A stretch of 64,000 nucleotides of DNA from Herbidospora yilanensis (GCF_001570565.1 NZ_BBXE01000033.1:1-64000); one strand, 5' to 3'; counted from the stretch's first letter, positions 16,794 through 23,733 are shown. Program-made: numbers and translations. Notes: generated by a model from the letters alone, not told the origin.

Positions 16794-16976
16794 TCAGCGC
16801 GCGTCCCTCAGGGTCAGCATCATGTCCACCAAGATAAGGCGGAAGGCGACGAAGCCGACCACCACCAGGATGGCCACGACGACGATCGCGAGCAGGAGCT
16901 TGCCGTTCATCTTTCCCCCGTTGGCGTCCAGAAGGCGGTGCAGCAGGTCGAGCCACATGCCTGAGCGTTTTGTCAT
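16794..16976 (-). CDS. Small single-span membrane protein at the head of the two-component operon
   Basis: A 60-residue protein with one strong transmembrane helix (GKLLLAIVVVAILVVVGFVA) and short flanks (MTKRSGMWLDLLHRLLDANG before, DMMLTLRDAR after). It ends 4 bp before the kinase start, so it belongs to the same transcript. Its size and location suggest an accessory or stimulus protein for the kinase; this is inference only. An internal ATG (MNGKLL) is an alternative start. Confidence 0.55.
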   Translation of the reverse strand: MTKRSGMWLDLLHRLLDANGGKMNGKLLLAIVVVAILVVVGFVAFRLILVDMMLTLRDAR

Positions 16977-17081
16977 GTGGTGGACGGTAGGGAGGGGGCG
17001 GGGTGGAGTCGGCCCTGCTTTGGGTGGAGAGGGGGGTGGAAGTCTGGACGGCCGGCTGTTCGCCGTCGGTACAGTGCGTCG

Positions 17082-17412
17082 ATGGCCATACCTCGCAAAG
17101 GCTCCCGGCTCATCACCGTGAACGGCACGGTCTATCGCCGGCGAGTTCGGCACAGGCCGACTCATCTGGAGTCCGCTGTCCTTCTCGGTGGAACACGGGA
17201 TGCGTCCCGGAAGTGTGCTCCTGGTCAGTCTGCCCTGGGCACGGCCGGACAACTGGGTCGGCGCGAGAGCTGTGACGGTGCGGCCGGGACTGGTGGCATC
17301 GGTCATCCGGCGGGCACTCGACGAGGGATGGACGCCGGACGCCGCCGGCTCGACCGTCTCCCTCGCCATTACCGAGAACGAACCGGCTGAGTACGCCGCC
17401 CCGTTCCGGTAG
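17082..17412 (+). pseudogene. Frameshifted small conserved actinobacterial protein
   Basis: The start at ATG 17082 reads MAIPRKGSRLITVNGTVYRRRVRHRPTH, a typical beginning of a short actinobacterial family I recognise (PRKGSR...YRWRVR...PT). The family's expected continuation, WSPLSFSVEHGMRPGSVLLVSLPWARPDNW and on to WTPDAAG, is present but in another frame, ending at TAG 17410-17412. The shift falls around 17150-17172. It is therefore a pseudogene or carries a sequencing indel. Function of the family is unknown. It sits at the distal edge of the rnpB-linked island. Confidence 0.6.
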
Positions 17413-17587
17413 AGCCTGGCCGGGAAGGACGCGACGTCCGTCACCGATCGTTTGGAACGCGAGTGAGGACCACGACGAACCGTTCTTAAGCGGCTACCCG
17501 ATGGTCTTCCTTCAGGAAGGCTGAGCTGCGCAGAGCGACGTCGTCGAGCCGCCAGGCGGCGAACCGCTGGCTGAAAAGCCAGCTCAG

Positions 17588-17752
17588 AGGCTTAAGGTGG
17601 ACGAGTCGGCCTCTAGGCCGGGTGCCGCTTCCGCGTGAGCGTTGCCTGCACGAAGATGCTTGGAACCGCGTGCCACCTGCGAGAATGTTGCCGCTCGTTC
17701 TCGTCGCTTGCCAGCAGTTCTCAACGCCATGTGCCCTGAAAACGCCCGACGG
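17588..17752. repeat. Diverged copy of the rnpB 3' end (distal att remnant) plus related flank
   Basis: 17597-17626 matches the last 30 bases of rnpB (19951-19980) at 26 of 30 positions. The following ~125 bases align without gaps to the flank of the second copy (19191-19321), with shared blocks such as CCTGCAC, TGCCGCT, CAGCAGTT and TGTGCCCTG. The first half of 17413-17587, before this repeat, contains nothing I can identify. This looks like an old attachment site with the terminal segment of an integrated element. Confidence 0.7.
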
Positions 17753-17806
17753 CAAATCGCCGGCCAGGGCACGCGCACGGGCTGCCACCTGACTAAAGCC
17801 AAAGGG

Positions 17807-18499
17807 TCAGGATTCCTCAACGAGTTCCGCTGCGGCCTTCGGATCCATGATGTTAGACCAGACCTGTTCGGCGGGCAGCAGATCGCGTTCAGGAAGTGCG
17901 TACTCGGGAAACCACGCGTCCGCCTCACAGCCGGGAACCCGGCTAAGAATCATCGCGGTCAGGTTGGCCGGAGCTGAGCCGGTGATGCGAATAGCCGCGT
18001 AAGTCTCATTTCCGTCGTCAGCGCGGATCAGAATGCCGAGGCGGAAGCCGGGGAAGTCGGCAGCGTGTTCGTGTCCGTCGCGCAGGGAACCGCGTGCGAG
18101 ATCGCGAATCGTGGAGTTGAGGCGCTGGGCGAATCTGGTGGCCGCTTCGAGCTGGTAGCGGTCGTAGTCGGCGTCAGTGGGCAGGAGATGCCTGCTGTAG
18201 GTGCTGGTGGTCAGGGCTTGGTCGTGCTTCGCGTTGTGGCGGGCACGGGCCGCATTTCCGCCGGCTTCCAGAGCCGCGTAGAAGTCATCGCCGGAGCCGT
18301 CTTCGCGGGTGCCTGCGGCTACCAACCACGCAGAAACTTCGGCGTCGGGATCGTCGATCCATACGGCGCCGCGCCAGCGCTGCACTTTCACCTTGAACAG
18401 CACCACATCGTCGATGGCGCGGATGCGCTCGTGCGCGGTACCGGGATCGGCGAACTGCTCGGAAGCCTTGTCGAGCAGGGGGTGGGTGATCGCGTCCAA
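17807..18499 (-). CDS. Unknown protein paired with a ribbon-helix-helix protein
   Basis: At least 230 residues. A TTG start at 18499 is possible, but the frame is open and protein-like upstream (TLRALRDDLKLSLPSAQIP) to 18586. There the natural start, an ATG overlapping the TGA of the upstream RHH gene (ATGA at 18582-18585), is in another frame. This suggests a one-base indel in the first codons. The protein has no recognised motif; it is mixed alpha/beta with WRGAVWIDDPDAEVSAWLVA and FRLGILIRADDGNETYAAIRI. Gene order (RHH first, larger protein second, coupled) resembles toxin-antitoxin operons. It lies inside the rnpB-linked island. Confidence 0.5.
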   Translation of the reverse strand: MDAITHPLLDKASEQFADPGTAHERIRAIDDVVLFKVKVQRWRGAVWIDDPDAEVSAWLVAAGTREDGSGDDFYAALEAGGNAARARHNAKHDQALTTSTYSRHLLPTDADYDRYQLEAATRFAQRLNSTIRDLARGSLRDGHEHAADFPGFRLGILIRADDGNETYAAIRITGSAPANLTAMILSRVPGCEADAWFPEYALPERDLLPAEQVWSNIMDPKAAAELVEES

Positions 18500-18581
18500 G
18501 GGGATCTGCGCCGAGGGCAGGGACAGCTTCAGATCGTCGCGGAGGGCGCGCAGCGTGGGACGGACGCGATGCGTGGCGATG

Positions 18582-18866
18582 TCATTCCTCCCAGTCGCCA
18601 GTGCCGCCGAGTTCGGTGACGCGTTCGGGCGACAGACCGCTTAGCAGGGACACGCTGGAAGACAGGGAGCCGTCCAGAACCTTCATCGACTCGATCATCC
18701 CGCGTCGGACCTGTTCCCGCTGCTGGTCCAGGTAGACACGTACTGCGGTGGCGACCAGGTCTTTCTTGGTCACTCCGAGGAAGTGGGCTCCTTGCGAGAT
18801 CAGCTCATCGGTTGCCGGGTCGACCTTCAGCGGCGCTTGCCTCTTGGCCGGGCGTGGCATCGTCAT
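18582..18866 (-). CDS. Ribbon-helix-helix (antitoxin-like) DNA-binding protein
   Basis: A 94-residue protein starting at ATG 18866, chosen because AGGAGG lies 6 bases upstream. Residues about 10-50 (APLKVDPATDELISQGAHFL then GVTKKDLVATAVRVYLDQQ) have the short beta strand plus two helices of the RHH fold. The C-terminal half is helical and acidic at the end (ELGGTGDWEE), as in antitoxins that wrap a partner. Its stop overlaps an ATG (ATGA) leading into the unknown gene downstream. It is probably autoregulatory. Confidence 0.65.
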   Translation of the reverse strand: MTMPRPAKRQAPLKVDPATDELISQGAHFLGVTKKDLVATAVRVYLDQQREQVRRGMIESMKVLDGSLSSSVSLLSGLSPERVTELGGTGDWEE

Positions 18867-18887
18867 GGACACCCTCCTGAGCTCCTA

Positions 18888-18899
18888 GTACCCATGTAC
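18888..18899. promoter_or_regulatory. GTAC-N4-GTAC inverted repeat upstream of the RHH gene
   Basis: Two palindromic GTAC units, 8 bp from start to start, lie 21 bp upstream of the RHH start codon, in a locally AT-richer stretch. RHH proteins usually bind short repeated palindromes in their own promoter, so this is a candidate autoregulatory site. Between here and 19155 I see no gene. Confidence 0.3.
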
Positions 18900-19155
18900 C
18901 TCAAGGATACAACACGAAGGGTCACTTTGAGAGGGGAAACCGTGTTCGCCGCCTACCTCGAACGCCCTCACGGCTGTTGGATCTTCCTGGGAGCGCATAT
19001 CCGTGCAGCTCGTAAATGCCGAAGGCGGAGAAGCCAATAAACACCGTTCCTCGGAGAGGAAGACTGGGCACGGCACCCATCGAAATCATGATCAGTTTCG
19101 CTCGCGAACCCCTGACGGAACCGGCGATCTTGTAAATGATCTCGCGCCTGATCGA

Positions 19156-19321
19156 AGGCTTAGGGGCGGACGAGTCGGCCTATAGGCCGGGTTCTAATTC
19201 CGCAGGATCGTGACCTGCACCGGAACCAGAGAGATGGCTTCTGAGCTGCAAAAACGCTGCCGCTGGTTGTCATCGCTTTGCAGCAGTTTCCGCGCTCGTG
19301 TGCCCTGGATGTGCCCGAAGG
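19156..19321. repeat. Second copy of the rnpB 3' end (att remnant) plus related flank
   Basis: 19166-19195 is identical over 30 bases to the rnpB 3' end at 19951-19980. The following ~125 bases are related without gaps to those after the third copy (17622-17752). Each copy with its flank sits at the rnpB-distal end of a small segment: 17.6-19.2 kb and 19.2-19.95 kb. This is the pattern left by two related elements that integrated one after the other into the 3' end of rnpB in the same orientation. Confidence 0.8.
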
Positions 19322-19417
19322 ATCCGAGATACTGACCGGGTGCGGAAAGCAAGGCCTACGAACCGTCACCGCTCGCTGAGGTTCGCTCGCGTTTTCCGGC
19401 GGCTGTCGCTCAGTTCA

Positions 19418-19672
19418 TCACTCAGGAGGCGACCAGTCCTTAGGTATCGGCTCCTTGAGGCGGCCAGTCAGGTGTGCCCAGTCGAGAACATCTGACAGCC
19501 ACCACCAGTCCCGACCAGAGATCTTCCCTGCGGGAGTGGGGAACTTCGGCACGTTCACCCACTCTTTTGCCGAGCGCCGACGCCAGGCGATGACTGTGTT
19601 CTCAGACACGCCGAGATGTGCAGCGACAGCGTCGATACCTACGGGGACCCATGGTGACCTAGGGCGTTCCAT
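19418..19672 (-). CDS. Excisionase/AlpA-like helix-turn-helix protein
   Basis: An 84-residue protein starting at ATG 19672 (MERPRSPWVPVGIDAVAAHL). The HTH is GIDAVAAHLGVSENTVIAWRRR, followed by a wing-like FPTPAGKISGRDWWWLSDVLDWA. This is the MerR-like layout of AlpA proteins and phage-type excisionases. It lies between rnpB and the second rnpB 3'-end copy, where a directionality factor of an integrative element would be expected. No integrase is left in the window. An upstream ATG (MRMYQTY) would add 10 residues. Confidence 0.65.
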   Translation of the reverse strand: MERPRSPWVPVGIDAVAAHLGVSENTVIAWRRRSAKEWVNVPKFPTPAGKISGRDWWWLSDVLDWAHLTGRLKEPIPKDWSPPE

Positions 19673-19694
19673 GCCCCGAGTGTACGTTTGATAC

Positions 19695-19719
19695 ATGCGC
19701 ATTTCTACCCAATGCGCAT
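19695..19719. promoter_or_regulatory. Paired ATGCGCAT palindromes upstream of the excisionase-like gene
   Basis: The 8-bp palindrome ATGCGCAT occurs at 19695-19702 and 19712-19719, 17 bp apart, 23 bp upstream of the start codon in an AT-richer stretch. It is a plausible operator for a small dimeric regulator, perhaps the HTH protein itself. Confidence 0.4.
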
Positions 19720-19886
19720 AGCTAAGCAATGCAGGTGGAACAGTATCCCAAGCAACCAGATTTGAAGAGTGCGGACCCACAACCCCGCGATCTTCTGCTG
19801 CGCAGGTCAGAGATTGCTCAGGTGGTTCCGCGAGTCACCGTGAAGGCCTCCGCCGGAGTCCTTGATCACTGACGTTGTGCCCGATT

Positions 19887-19925
19887 TGTGCCCTCCCGGC
19901 TGCTGGATCATGCCGGGAGGGCACA
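19887..19925 (-). terminator. Rho-independent-type terminator of rnpB
   Basis: A perfect 14-bp stem (19887-19900 with 19912-19925, TGTGCCCTCCCGGC and complement) has an 11-base loop. It begins 25 bases beyond the 3' end of rnpB in the direction of transcription. There is no T tract, which is common for high-GC actinomycetes. The stem also separates rnpB from the island genes. Confidence 0.7.
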
Positions 19926-19949
19926 CCCATGCAGGTCAGAGGGTTACAA

Positions 19950-20349
19950 GGCGGACGAGTCGGCCTATAGGCCGGGTTCTGTGGTCATCGCTGACCGACG
20001 GCCATCCATCTAGGGCCACGATTGCTCGTGGTCTCAAGCGGTCTACCCGCGCACCATCGGACGGGCAGTCCTCAAGCGGCGCGCGCGGGGACCCGAGGGT
20101 CCCCTTCTTGACCTTGCTCCGGGTGGGGTTTACCGAGCCGCCCCCGTCACCGGAGGCGCTGGTGGTCTCTTACACCACCGTTTCACCCTTACCTCCCCCA
20201 TGCGGGAAAGGCGGTCTGTTCTCTGTGGCACTGTCCCGCGGGTCACCCCGGGTCGGCGTTACCGACCACCCTGCCCTGTGGAGCCCGGACCTTCCTCGGC
20301 GAAACCCGGTAAAGGGTCCCGACGCGGCCGTCCGGCCGGCTCGTCCGCC
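19950..20349 (-). ncRNA. rnpB: RNase P RNA (bacterial type A)
   Basis: About 400 bases. The 5' strand of helix P1 (GGCGGACGAG at 20349-20340) pairs with the 3' terminus (CTCGTCCGCC at 19959-19950). Conserved signatures on the minus strand are GAGGAAGGTCCGGGCTCC and CCACAGAGAACAGACCGCC near the 5' half, and AGAACCCGGCCTATAGGCCG near the 3' end. This RNA is the catalytic subunit that matures tRNA 5' ends. Its 3' end is the repeat unit copied at 19166 and 17597. The ends are set from the P1 pairing and may be off by a few bases. Confidence 0.93.
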
Positions 20350-20358
20350 GTACGTCCA

Positions 20359-20364
20359 ACCCTA
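20359..20364 (-). promoter_or_regulatory. Candidate -10 box of rnpB
   Basis: TAGGGT on the minus strand lies about 9 bases before the predicted 5' end of rnpB, matching an actinobacterial -10 element. I see no convincing -35 hexamer at the usual distance. Confidence 0.4.
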
Positions 20365-20385
20365 TCGGCTCTCCAAGCCCCGCAT

Positions 20386-20464
20386 GTGGCCCCCTCCAAG
20401 TGGCCCATCAGCCCGCAGGGCGGCGAACTCGGCAAACGAGTAGTGGCCCCCCGCCAAGTGGCCC
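20386..20464. repeat. Imperfect direct repeat GTGGCCCC...CCAAGTGGCCC upstream of rnpB
   Basis: GTGGCCCCCTCCAAGTGGCC at 20386 and a close match (GTGGCCCCCCGCCAAGTGGC) at 20443 are 57 bp apart in the non-coding stretch between rnpB and the GNAT gene. They lie where upstream rnpB regulatory sequence would be. Role unknown. Confidence 0.45.
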
Positions 20465-20557
20465 GATTCTCAAGCGCACCCCAACCCCGTGGCAAGCGGC
20501 AACCCGTCAAATGTCACAGAACGTGGTCGCACGGAAATCCACAGGGGGTAGTCGACG

Positions 20558-21169
20558 ATGAACGCCACGAACCGGCCGCCGAGGGGCCCGCGGCCGATCC
20601 GGGCCGGTCAGCAGGGTCAGCACCGGCTGCGGGTCGACGGGGTCGACCTGGTCACGCGGCCCATGACGCCGGACGACGCACAGGGTGTGCGGGAGATGCA
20701 CGAAAGGTGCTCCCCCGAGTCTCTGCGGCTGCGTTATTTCGGGCCGGCGCCGCGGTTGAGCGACGCGGTCATGCGGCTGTTCACCGATCCGGAGCGTGGT
20801 GTCACGCTGGTCACGCACGTCGCGGGGGAGCCGGGAAAGGTCGTCGCGATGACGAACCTGATGGATCTCGCACCCGGGGAGGCCGAGGTGGCGCTGCTCG
20901 TCGAGGACCGCTGGCAGGGGCGGGGGCTCGGGCGGGTGCTGCTGTGGCATGCGCTCGCTCTCGCGCCGTCCCGGCGGGTGCGGGTGGTCACCGCCAGTGT
21001 GTACGCCACCAACACGCGCATGCTCTCGCTTCTTGACGGCGCGGGGGCCGAGAAGCCGTCGATGACCGGGATGGTCCTCGACGTCCGGCTCCCGCTCGCC
21101 GGTCAGCGGGGGAACGTCAGGTGGGCGGTGTCGTTGAACACCCGCAGGACCGACGGGCCGTCGCTGTAG
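20558..21169 (+). CDS. GNAT-family N-acetyltransferase
   Basis: A 203-residue protein. The acetyl-CoA loop is DRWQGRGLGRVLL (Q/RxxGxG/A), preceded by the strand EAEVALLVE. The N-terminus MTPDDAQGVREMHERCSPESLRLRYFG is a pattern often seen in actinobacterial GNATs related to protein acetyltransferases (Pat/AcuA-like). Substrate not identifiable. The 3' end overlaps the convergent RNase H/phosphatase gene by 67 bp, so the last ~20 residues may be a non-conserved extension. Confidence 0.8.
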   Translation: MNATNRPPRGPRPIRAGQQGQHRLRVDGVDLVTRPMTPDDAQGVREMHERCSPESLRLRYFGPAPRLSDAVMRLFTDPERGVTLVTHVAGEPGKVVAMTNLMDLAPGEAEVALLVEDRWQGRGLGRVLLWHALALAPSRRVRVVTASVYATNTRMLSLLDGAGAEKPSMTGMVLDVRLPLAGQRGNVRWAVSLNTRRTDGPSL

Positions 21170-22386
21170 TAGTCGATCGCCGACAGGCAGGCCAGGTCGA
21201 GGTGCATGTGGTAGAGCGCTTCGGGGGGCGCGTTGAGGGCGTAGCGGACCAGGAGCTTGATCGGGGTCACGTGGGAGACGACCAGCACGGTCTCCCCCGG
21301 GTGGCCGGCCAGGATGCGTTCCCGCGCCCGTCGCACCCGGTGGCCGGCCGACTGGAAGCTCTCCCCGCCCGGCGGGGCCACCGCCGGGTCGGCCAGCCAG
21401 GCGTTCATCTCGTGGGGCCAGCGGTCTCTGATCTCGGCGAAGGTGCGGCCCTCCCACGCGCCGAAGTCGATCTCGCGGAGGTCGTCGTCGACGTGGACGG
21501 GCAGGCCGGTCGCCTCGGCCACGGCCTCGGCCGTCTGCCGGGCGCGGGCCAGGGGGGAGCTCACGATGGCGTCGAGCTTGGCCCCGGCCAGCCGGGCCGC
21601 CGCCTTCTCGGCCTGCGCCTCGCCCAGCTCGGTGAGGGCCGGGTCGCCCAGGCCGGAGAAGCGCTTCTCCACCGACAGCGGGGTCTGGCCGTGGCGCAGC
21701 AGGACCAGTGTGGTGGCCACCCGGGTCGCGCCGGTCCAGAGGTTTCCGGTCTTGGCCGGCGAAACGGTCTCCGTCCGGGTGCTCGTCGAGACGGAACCGG
21801 TTCGCGACTCGAAGAGGGAGGCGTCTAGAAGATCCGTCTCAGCAGGCGTGCCAGCAGCCTTCTCAGCAGGCCCCGGCGGCCCGTCCGCAGCCGGACCCTC
21901 GTCTTCCCGCGCCGGATGCGTATCCGCGTCGAAGATCCGCGTCGTCGTATGCGTACTCGTACTCGTCCATTTTTCGCCACGTGCCGCCGCATCCATCGCT
22001 TCGTTGGCCAGGGCGTCGGCGTGGGTGTTGCGCTCGCGGGGGATCCACGTCCACGTCACGCGGAAGCGGCGCGCCAGGGCGGCCGCCTCGGTGGCCAGGG
22101 GCCGGAGGCCCTCGTTCTTGATCTTCCAGCGGCCGGCCATCTGCTCGATGACCAGCTTCGAGTCCATGCGGACCTCGACGGGGACGCCGTCGAGGCCCAG
22201 CCCGGAAAGGGCCGTCAGGCCGGCGATCAGGCCCCGGTATTCGGCCACGTTGTTGGTCGTCACGCCGATCGACTCGGCCGCCTCGGCGATGACCGTGCCG
22301 TCGGGGGCGTAGACGACGGCACCGTAGCCGGCCGGGCCCGGGTTGCCCCGGGAGCCGCCGTCGGCCTCGATGGAGTAGGTCGTCAC
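21103..22386 (-). CDS. Bifunctional RNase HI / histidine (acid) phosphatase
   Basis: A 427-residue protein. Residues 1-140 are RNase HI-like: EADGGSRGNPGPAG with the first catalytic Asp, then AEYRGLIAGL and MDSKLVIEQMAGRWK, and a later ERNTHADALAN. Residues about 230-427 are a histidine phosphatase: LVLLRHGQTPLSVEKRFSG with the catalytic RHG, and FGAWEGRTFAEI. It degrades RNA in RNA-DNA hybrids; the phosphatase half in related proteins acts like CobC. The ~80-residue Thr/Ser/Pro-rich linker between the domains is longer than usual. Normally follows the zinc-ribbon and Nif3 genes in actinobacteria, but here an IS separates them. GTG start. Confidence 0.92.
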   Translation of the reverse strand: MTTYSIEADGGSRGNPGPAGYGAVVYAPDGTVIAEAAESIGVTTNNVAEYRGLIAGLTALSGLGLDGVPVEVRMDSKLVIEQMAGRWKIKNEGLRPLATEAAALARRFRVTWTWIPRERNTHADALANEAMDAAARGEKWTSTSTHTTTRIFDADTHPAREDEGPAADGPPGPAEKAAGTPAETDLLDASLFESRTGSVSTSTRTETVSPAKTGNLWTGATRVATTLVLLRHGQTPLSVEKRFSGLGDPALTELGEAQAEKAAARLAGAKLDAIVSSPLARARQTAEAVAEATGLPVHVDDDLREIDFGAWEGRTFAEIRDRWPHEMNAWLADPAVAPPGGESFQSAGHRVRRARERILAGHPGETVLVVSHVTPIKLLVRYALNAPPEALYHMHLDLACLSAIDYYSDGPSVLRVFNDTAHLTFPR

Positions 22387-22496
22387 CTTGCACCTACAGC
22401 GTCGATGCCCCGTCCTTCAGAGCGGCCAGGACACATGGAACGGCGAAACATTTCGTTTTCCCGATTCGGCCGTTGCTTATCGATAGGATCAGCCGC

Positions 22497-23690
22497 ATGT
22501 CCCGCTATCGTCTTTCGCCGACACCTGTCCAGGAGGCGGCGTTGGCGGAGCATTGCGGGCACGCGCGCTTCGTGTGGAATCTCGCCGTTGAGCAGCATTC
22601 GTATTGGAAGCCAGGACGAAAAAGCGCGCCGGGATTCGCCGAACAATGCCGTCAACTGACCGAAGCCCGCTTGGAATTCGAATGGTTGCGAAACGGCTCC
22701 ATCATCGTCCAGCAACAGGCGCTCAAGGACTTCGCACAAGCGATGGCGAACTTCTTTGGCACGACCCACCGCAAGCCGACCTGGCGTAAACGCGGCCGGG
22801 GTGACGGGTTCCGCATTGTGGCCGTCAAGCCGGGTGATGTGCGCCGCCTGTCCCGCCACGTGGGCGAGGTCAGGGTGCCCAAGGTCGGCTGGGTGCGGTT
22901 CCGCTGGTCCCGCGCCGTCTCCGGCGACGTGAAGTCCTACCGGATCACGCGGGATGCGGCCGGGCGCTGGCATGTGGCGTTTGCGGCCGTCCCCGAGTCG
23001 ATCCCCGCTCCAGGTACGGGCGAGGTCGTCGGCGTCGATCGTGGTGTGACCGTCAGTGCCGCGCTGTCCACCGGCGGCGTGGAGACCGTCCCTGGCCTGC
23101 GCGAGGGCGAGAAGGACCGTCTGCTGCGCCTGCTGCGTAAGCTGGCCCGCGCCCAGCGGGGGTCGAACCGGCGCGGCCGGGTCAAGGCCGCCGTCGCCCG
23201 CCTGAAGGCGCGCGAGAGCGACCGGCGCAAGGACTGGGTGGAGAAGACCAGTACCCGCCTGGCCCGCGCCTTCGACGTGATCGGCGTCGAAGACCTGAAG
23301 ATCCTCGACATGGCCAGGTCCGCGAGAGGCACACTGGAGATGCCCGGCACGAATGTCCGTCAGAAAGCCGGACTCAATCGGGGCGTTCTCGCCGCCGGCT
23401 GGGGCCGGCTTGTCACCCGCCTGGAGCAGAAAGCGCCCGGCCGGGTGGTGAAAGTGAGCCCGCGTTTCACGTCGCAGATCTGTAATGCGTGCGGAAATCG
23501 CGCGCCGGAAAACCGTGAGAGCCAAGCGGTGTTCCGGTGTCGCGCCTGCGGGCATCAGGCCAACGCCGACGTAAACGCGGCCAGGAACATTCGCGATATC
23601 GCCGCAGGGCGTGCGGTGAACGCGCGGGGAGGCGACCCGGTTGCGGGGCCTGTGAACCGTGAACCTCAACTTGTCCTCCTTTCCGGCTGA
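22497..23690 (+). CDS. tnpB: TnpB, RNA-guided nuclease of an IS200/IS605-type element
   Basis: A 397-residue protein from ATG 22497 (MSRYRLSPTPVQEAALAEHC); a TTG eight codons upstream is also in frame. The RuvC residues appear intact: Asp in GVDRGV, Glu in GVEDLKI, and Asp in ANADVNAARN. Between the last two is a zinc finger, CNACG and CRACG. TnpB proteins use an RNA made from the element's 3' end to cut DNA at the empty site and so keep the element in place. All motifs are present, so this copy could be active. Mobility would require a TnpA in trans. Confidence 0.93.
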   Translation: MSRYRLSPTPVQEAALAEHCGHARFVWNLAVEQHSYWKPGRKSAPGFAEQCRQLTEARLEFEWLRNGSIIVQQQALKDFAQAMANFFGTTHRKPTWRKRGRGDGFRIVAVKPGDVRRLSRHVGEVRVPKVGWVRFRWSRAVSGDVKSYRITRDAAGRWHVAFAAVPESIPAPGTGEVVGVDRGVTVSAALSTGGVETVPGLREGEKDRLLRLLRKLARAQRGSNRRGRVKAAVARLKARESDRRKDWVEKTSTRLARAFDVIGVEDLKILDMARSARGTLEMPGTNVRQKAGLNRGVLAAGWGRLVTRLEQKAPGRVVKVSPRFTSQICNACGNRAPENRESQAVFRCRACGHQANADVNAARNIRDIAAGRAVNARGGDPVAGPVNREPQLVLLSG

Positions 23691-23733
23691 GATGAGTTGC
23701 AATCCCCCGTTCTGCGGCGGGGGCGGACGTCAA
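23600..23733 (+). ncRNA. Putative omega RNA (reRNA) scaffold at the TnpB right end
   Basis: In TnpB elements the guide RNA overlaps the 3' end of tnpB and runs through the right-end hairpin; the guide is the first ~16-20 flanking bases. Here the scaffold would run from roughly 23600 to 23733 and the guide would be 23734-23753, inside the 3' end of the zinc-ribbon gene. The 5' boundary is a guess. Confidence 0.45.

Larger units (their letters stand above)
22387..23733 (+). mobile_element. TnpB-only insertion sequence (IS200/IS605 superfamily, IS1341-like)
   Basis: It contains one tnpB gene and no tnpA. The right end has the hairpin CCCCC-N10-GGGGG (23704-23723) followed by TCAA at 23730-23733, which is typical of this group. 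The left end is not resolved and lies between 22387 and about 22496. Insertion falls between the zinc-ribbon gene and the RNase H/phosphatase gene of a conserved actinobacterial set and is opposite in strand to both. The element's TCAA supplies the stop codon of the zinc-ribbon gene. Confidence 0.75.

Noticed and set aside
17486-17788. A 100-residue minus-strand frame over the distal att repeat
   Set aside because: Much of it is the translated rnpB-like core and flank; it resembles the frame over the second copy but has no plausible start signal or family, so I treat it as part of a repeat.
18583-18585. ATG at the end of the RHH gene as the real start of the unknown partner
   Set aside because: It is in a frame that reaches a stop after 18 codons, so it can start the partner only if a base is missing or extra; the partner is therefore annotated from TTG 18499 with this caveat.
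17597-19195. Second or third RNase P RNA genes
   Set aside because: Only about 30 bases of the 3' end are present in each copy; the catalytic core is missing.
19160-19369. A 69-residue minus-strand frame over the second att repeat
   Set aside because: Same reason: it overlaps the copied rnpB 3' end and ends in sequence translated from it. Mentioned in the findings as a possible decayed coding end only.
19166-19980. CRISPR array suggested by repeated 30-base units
   Set aside because: Three copies at irregular distances (about 1.57 and 0.79 kb), with genes between them and homology to rnpB.
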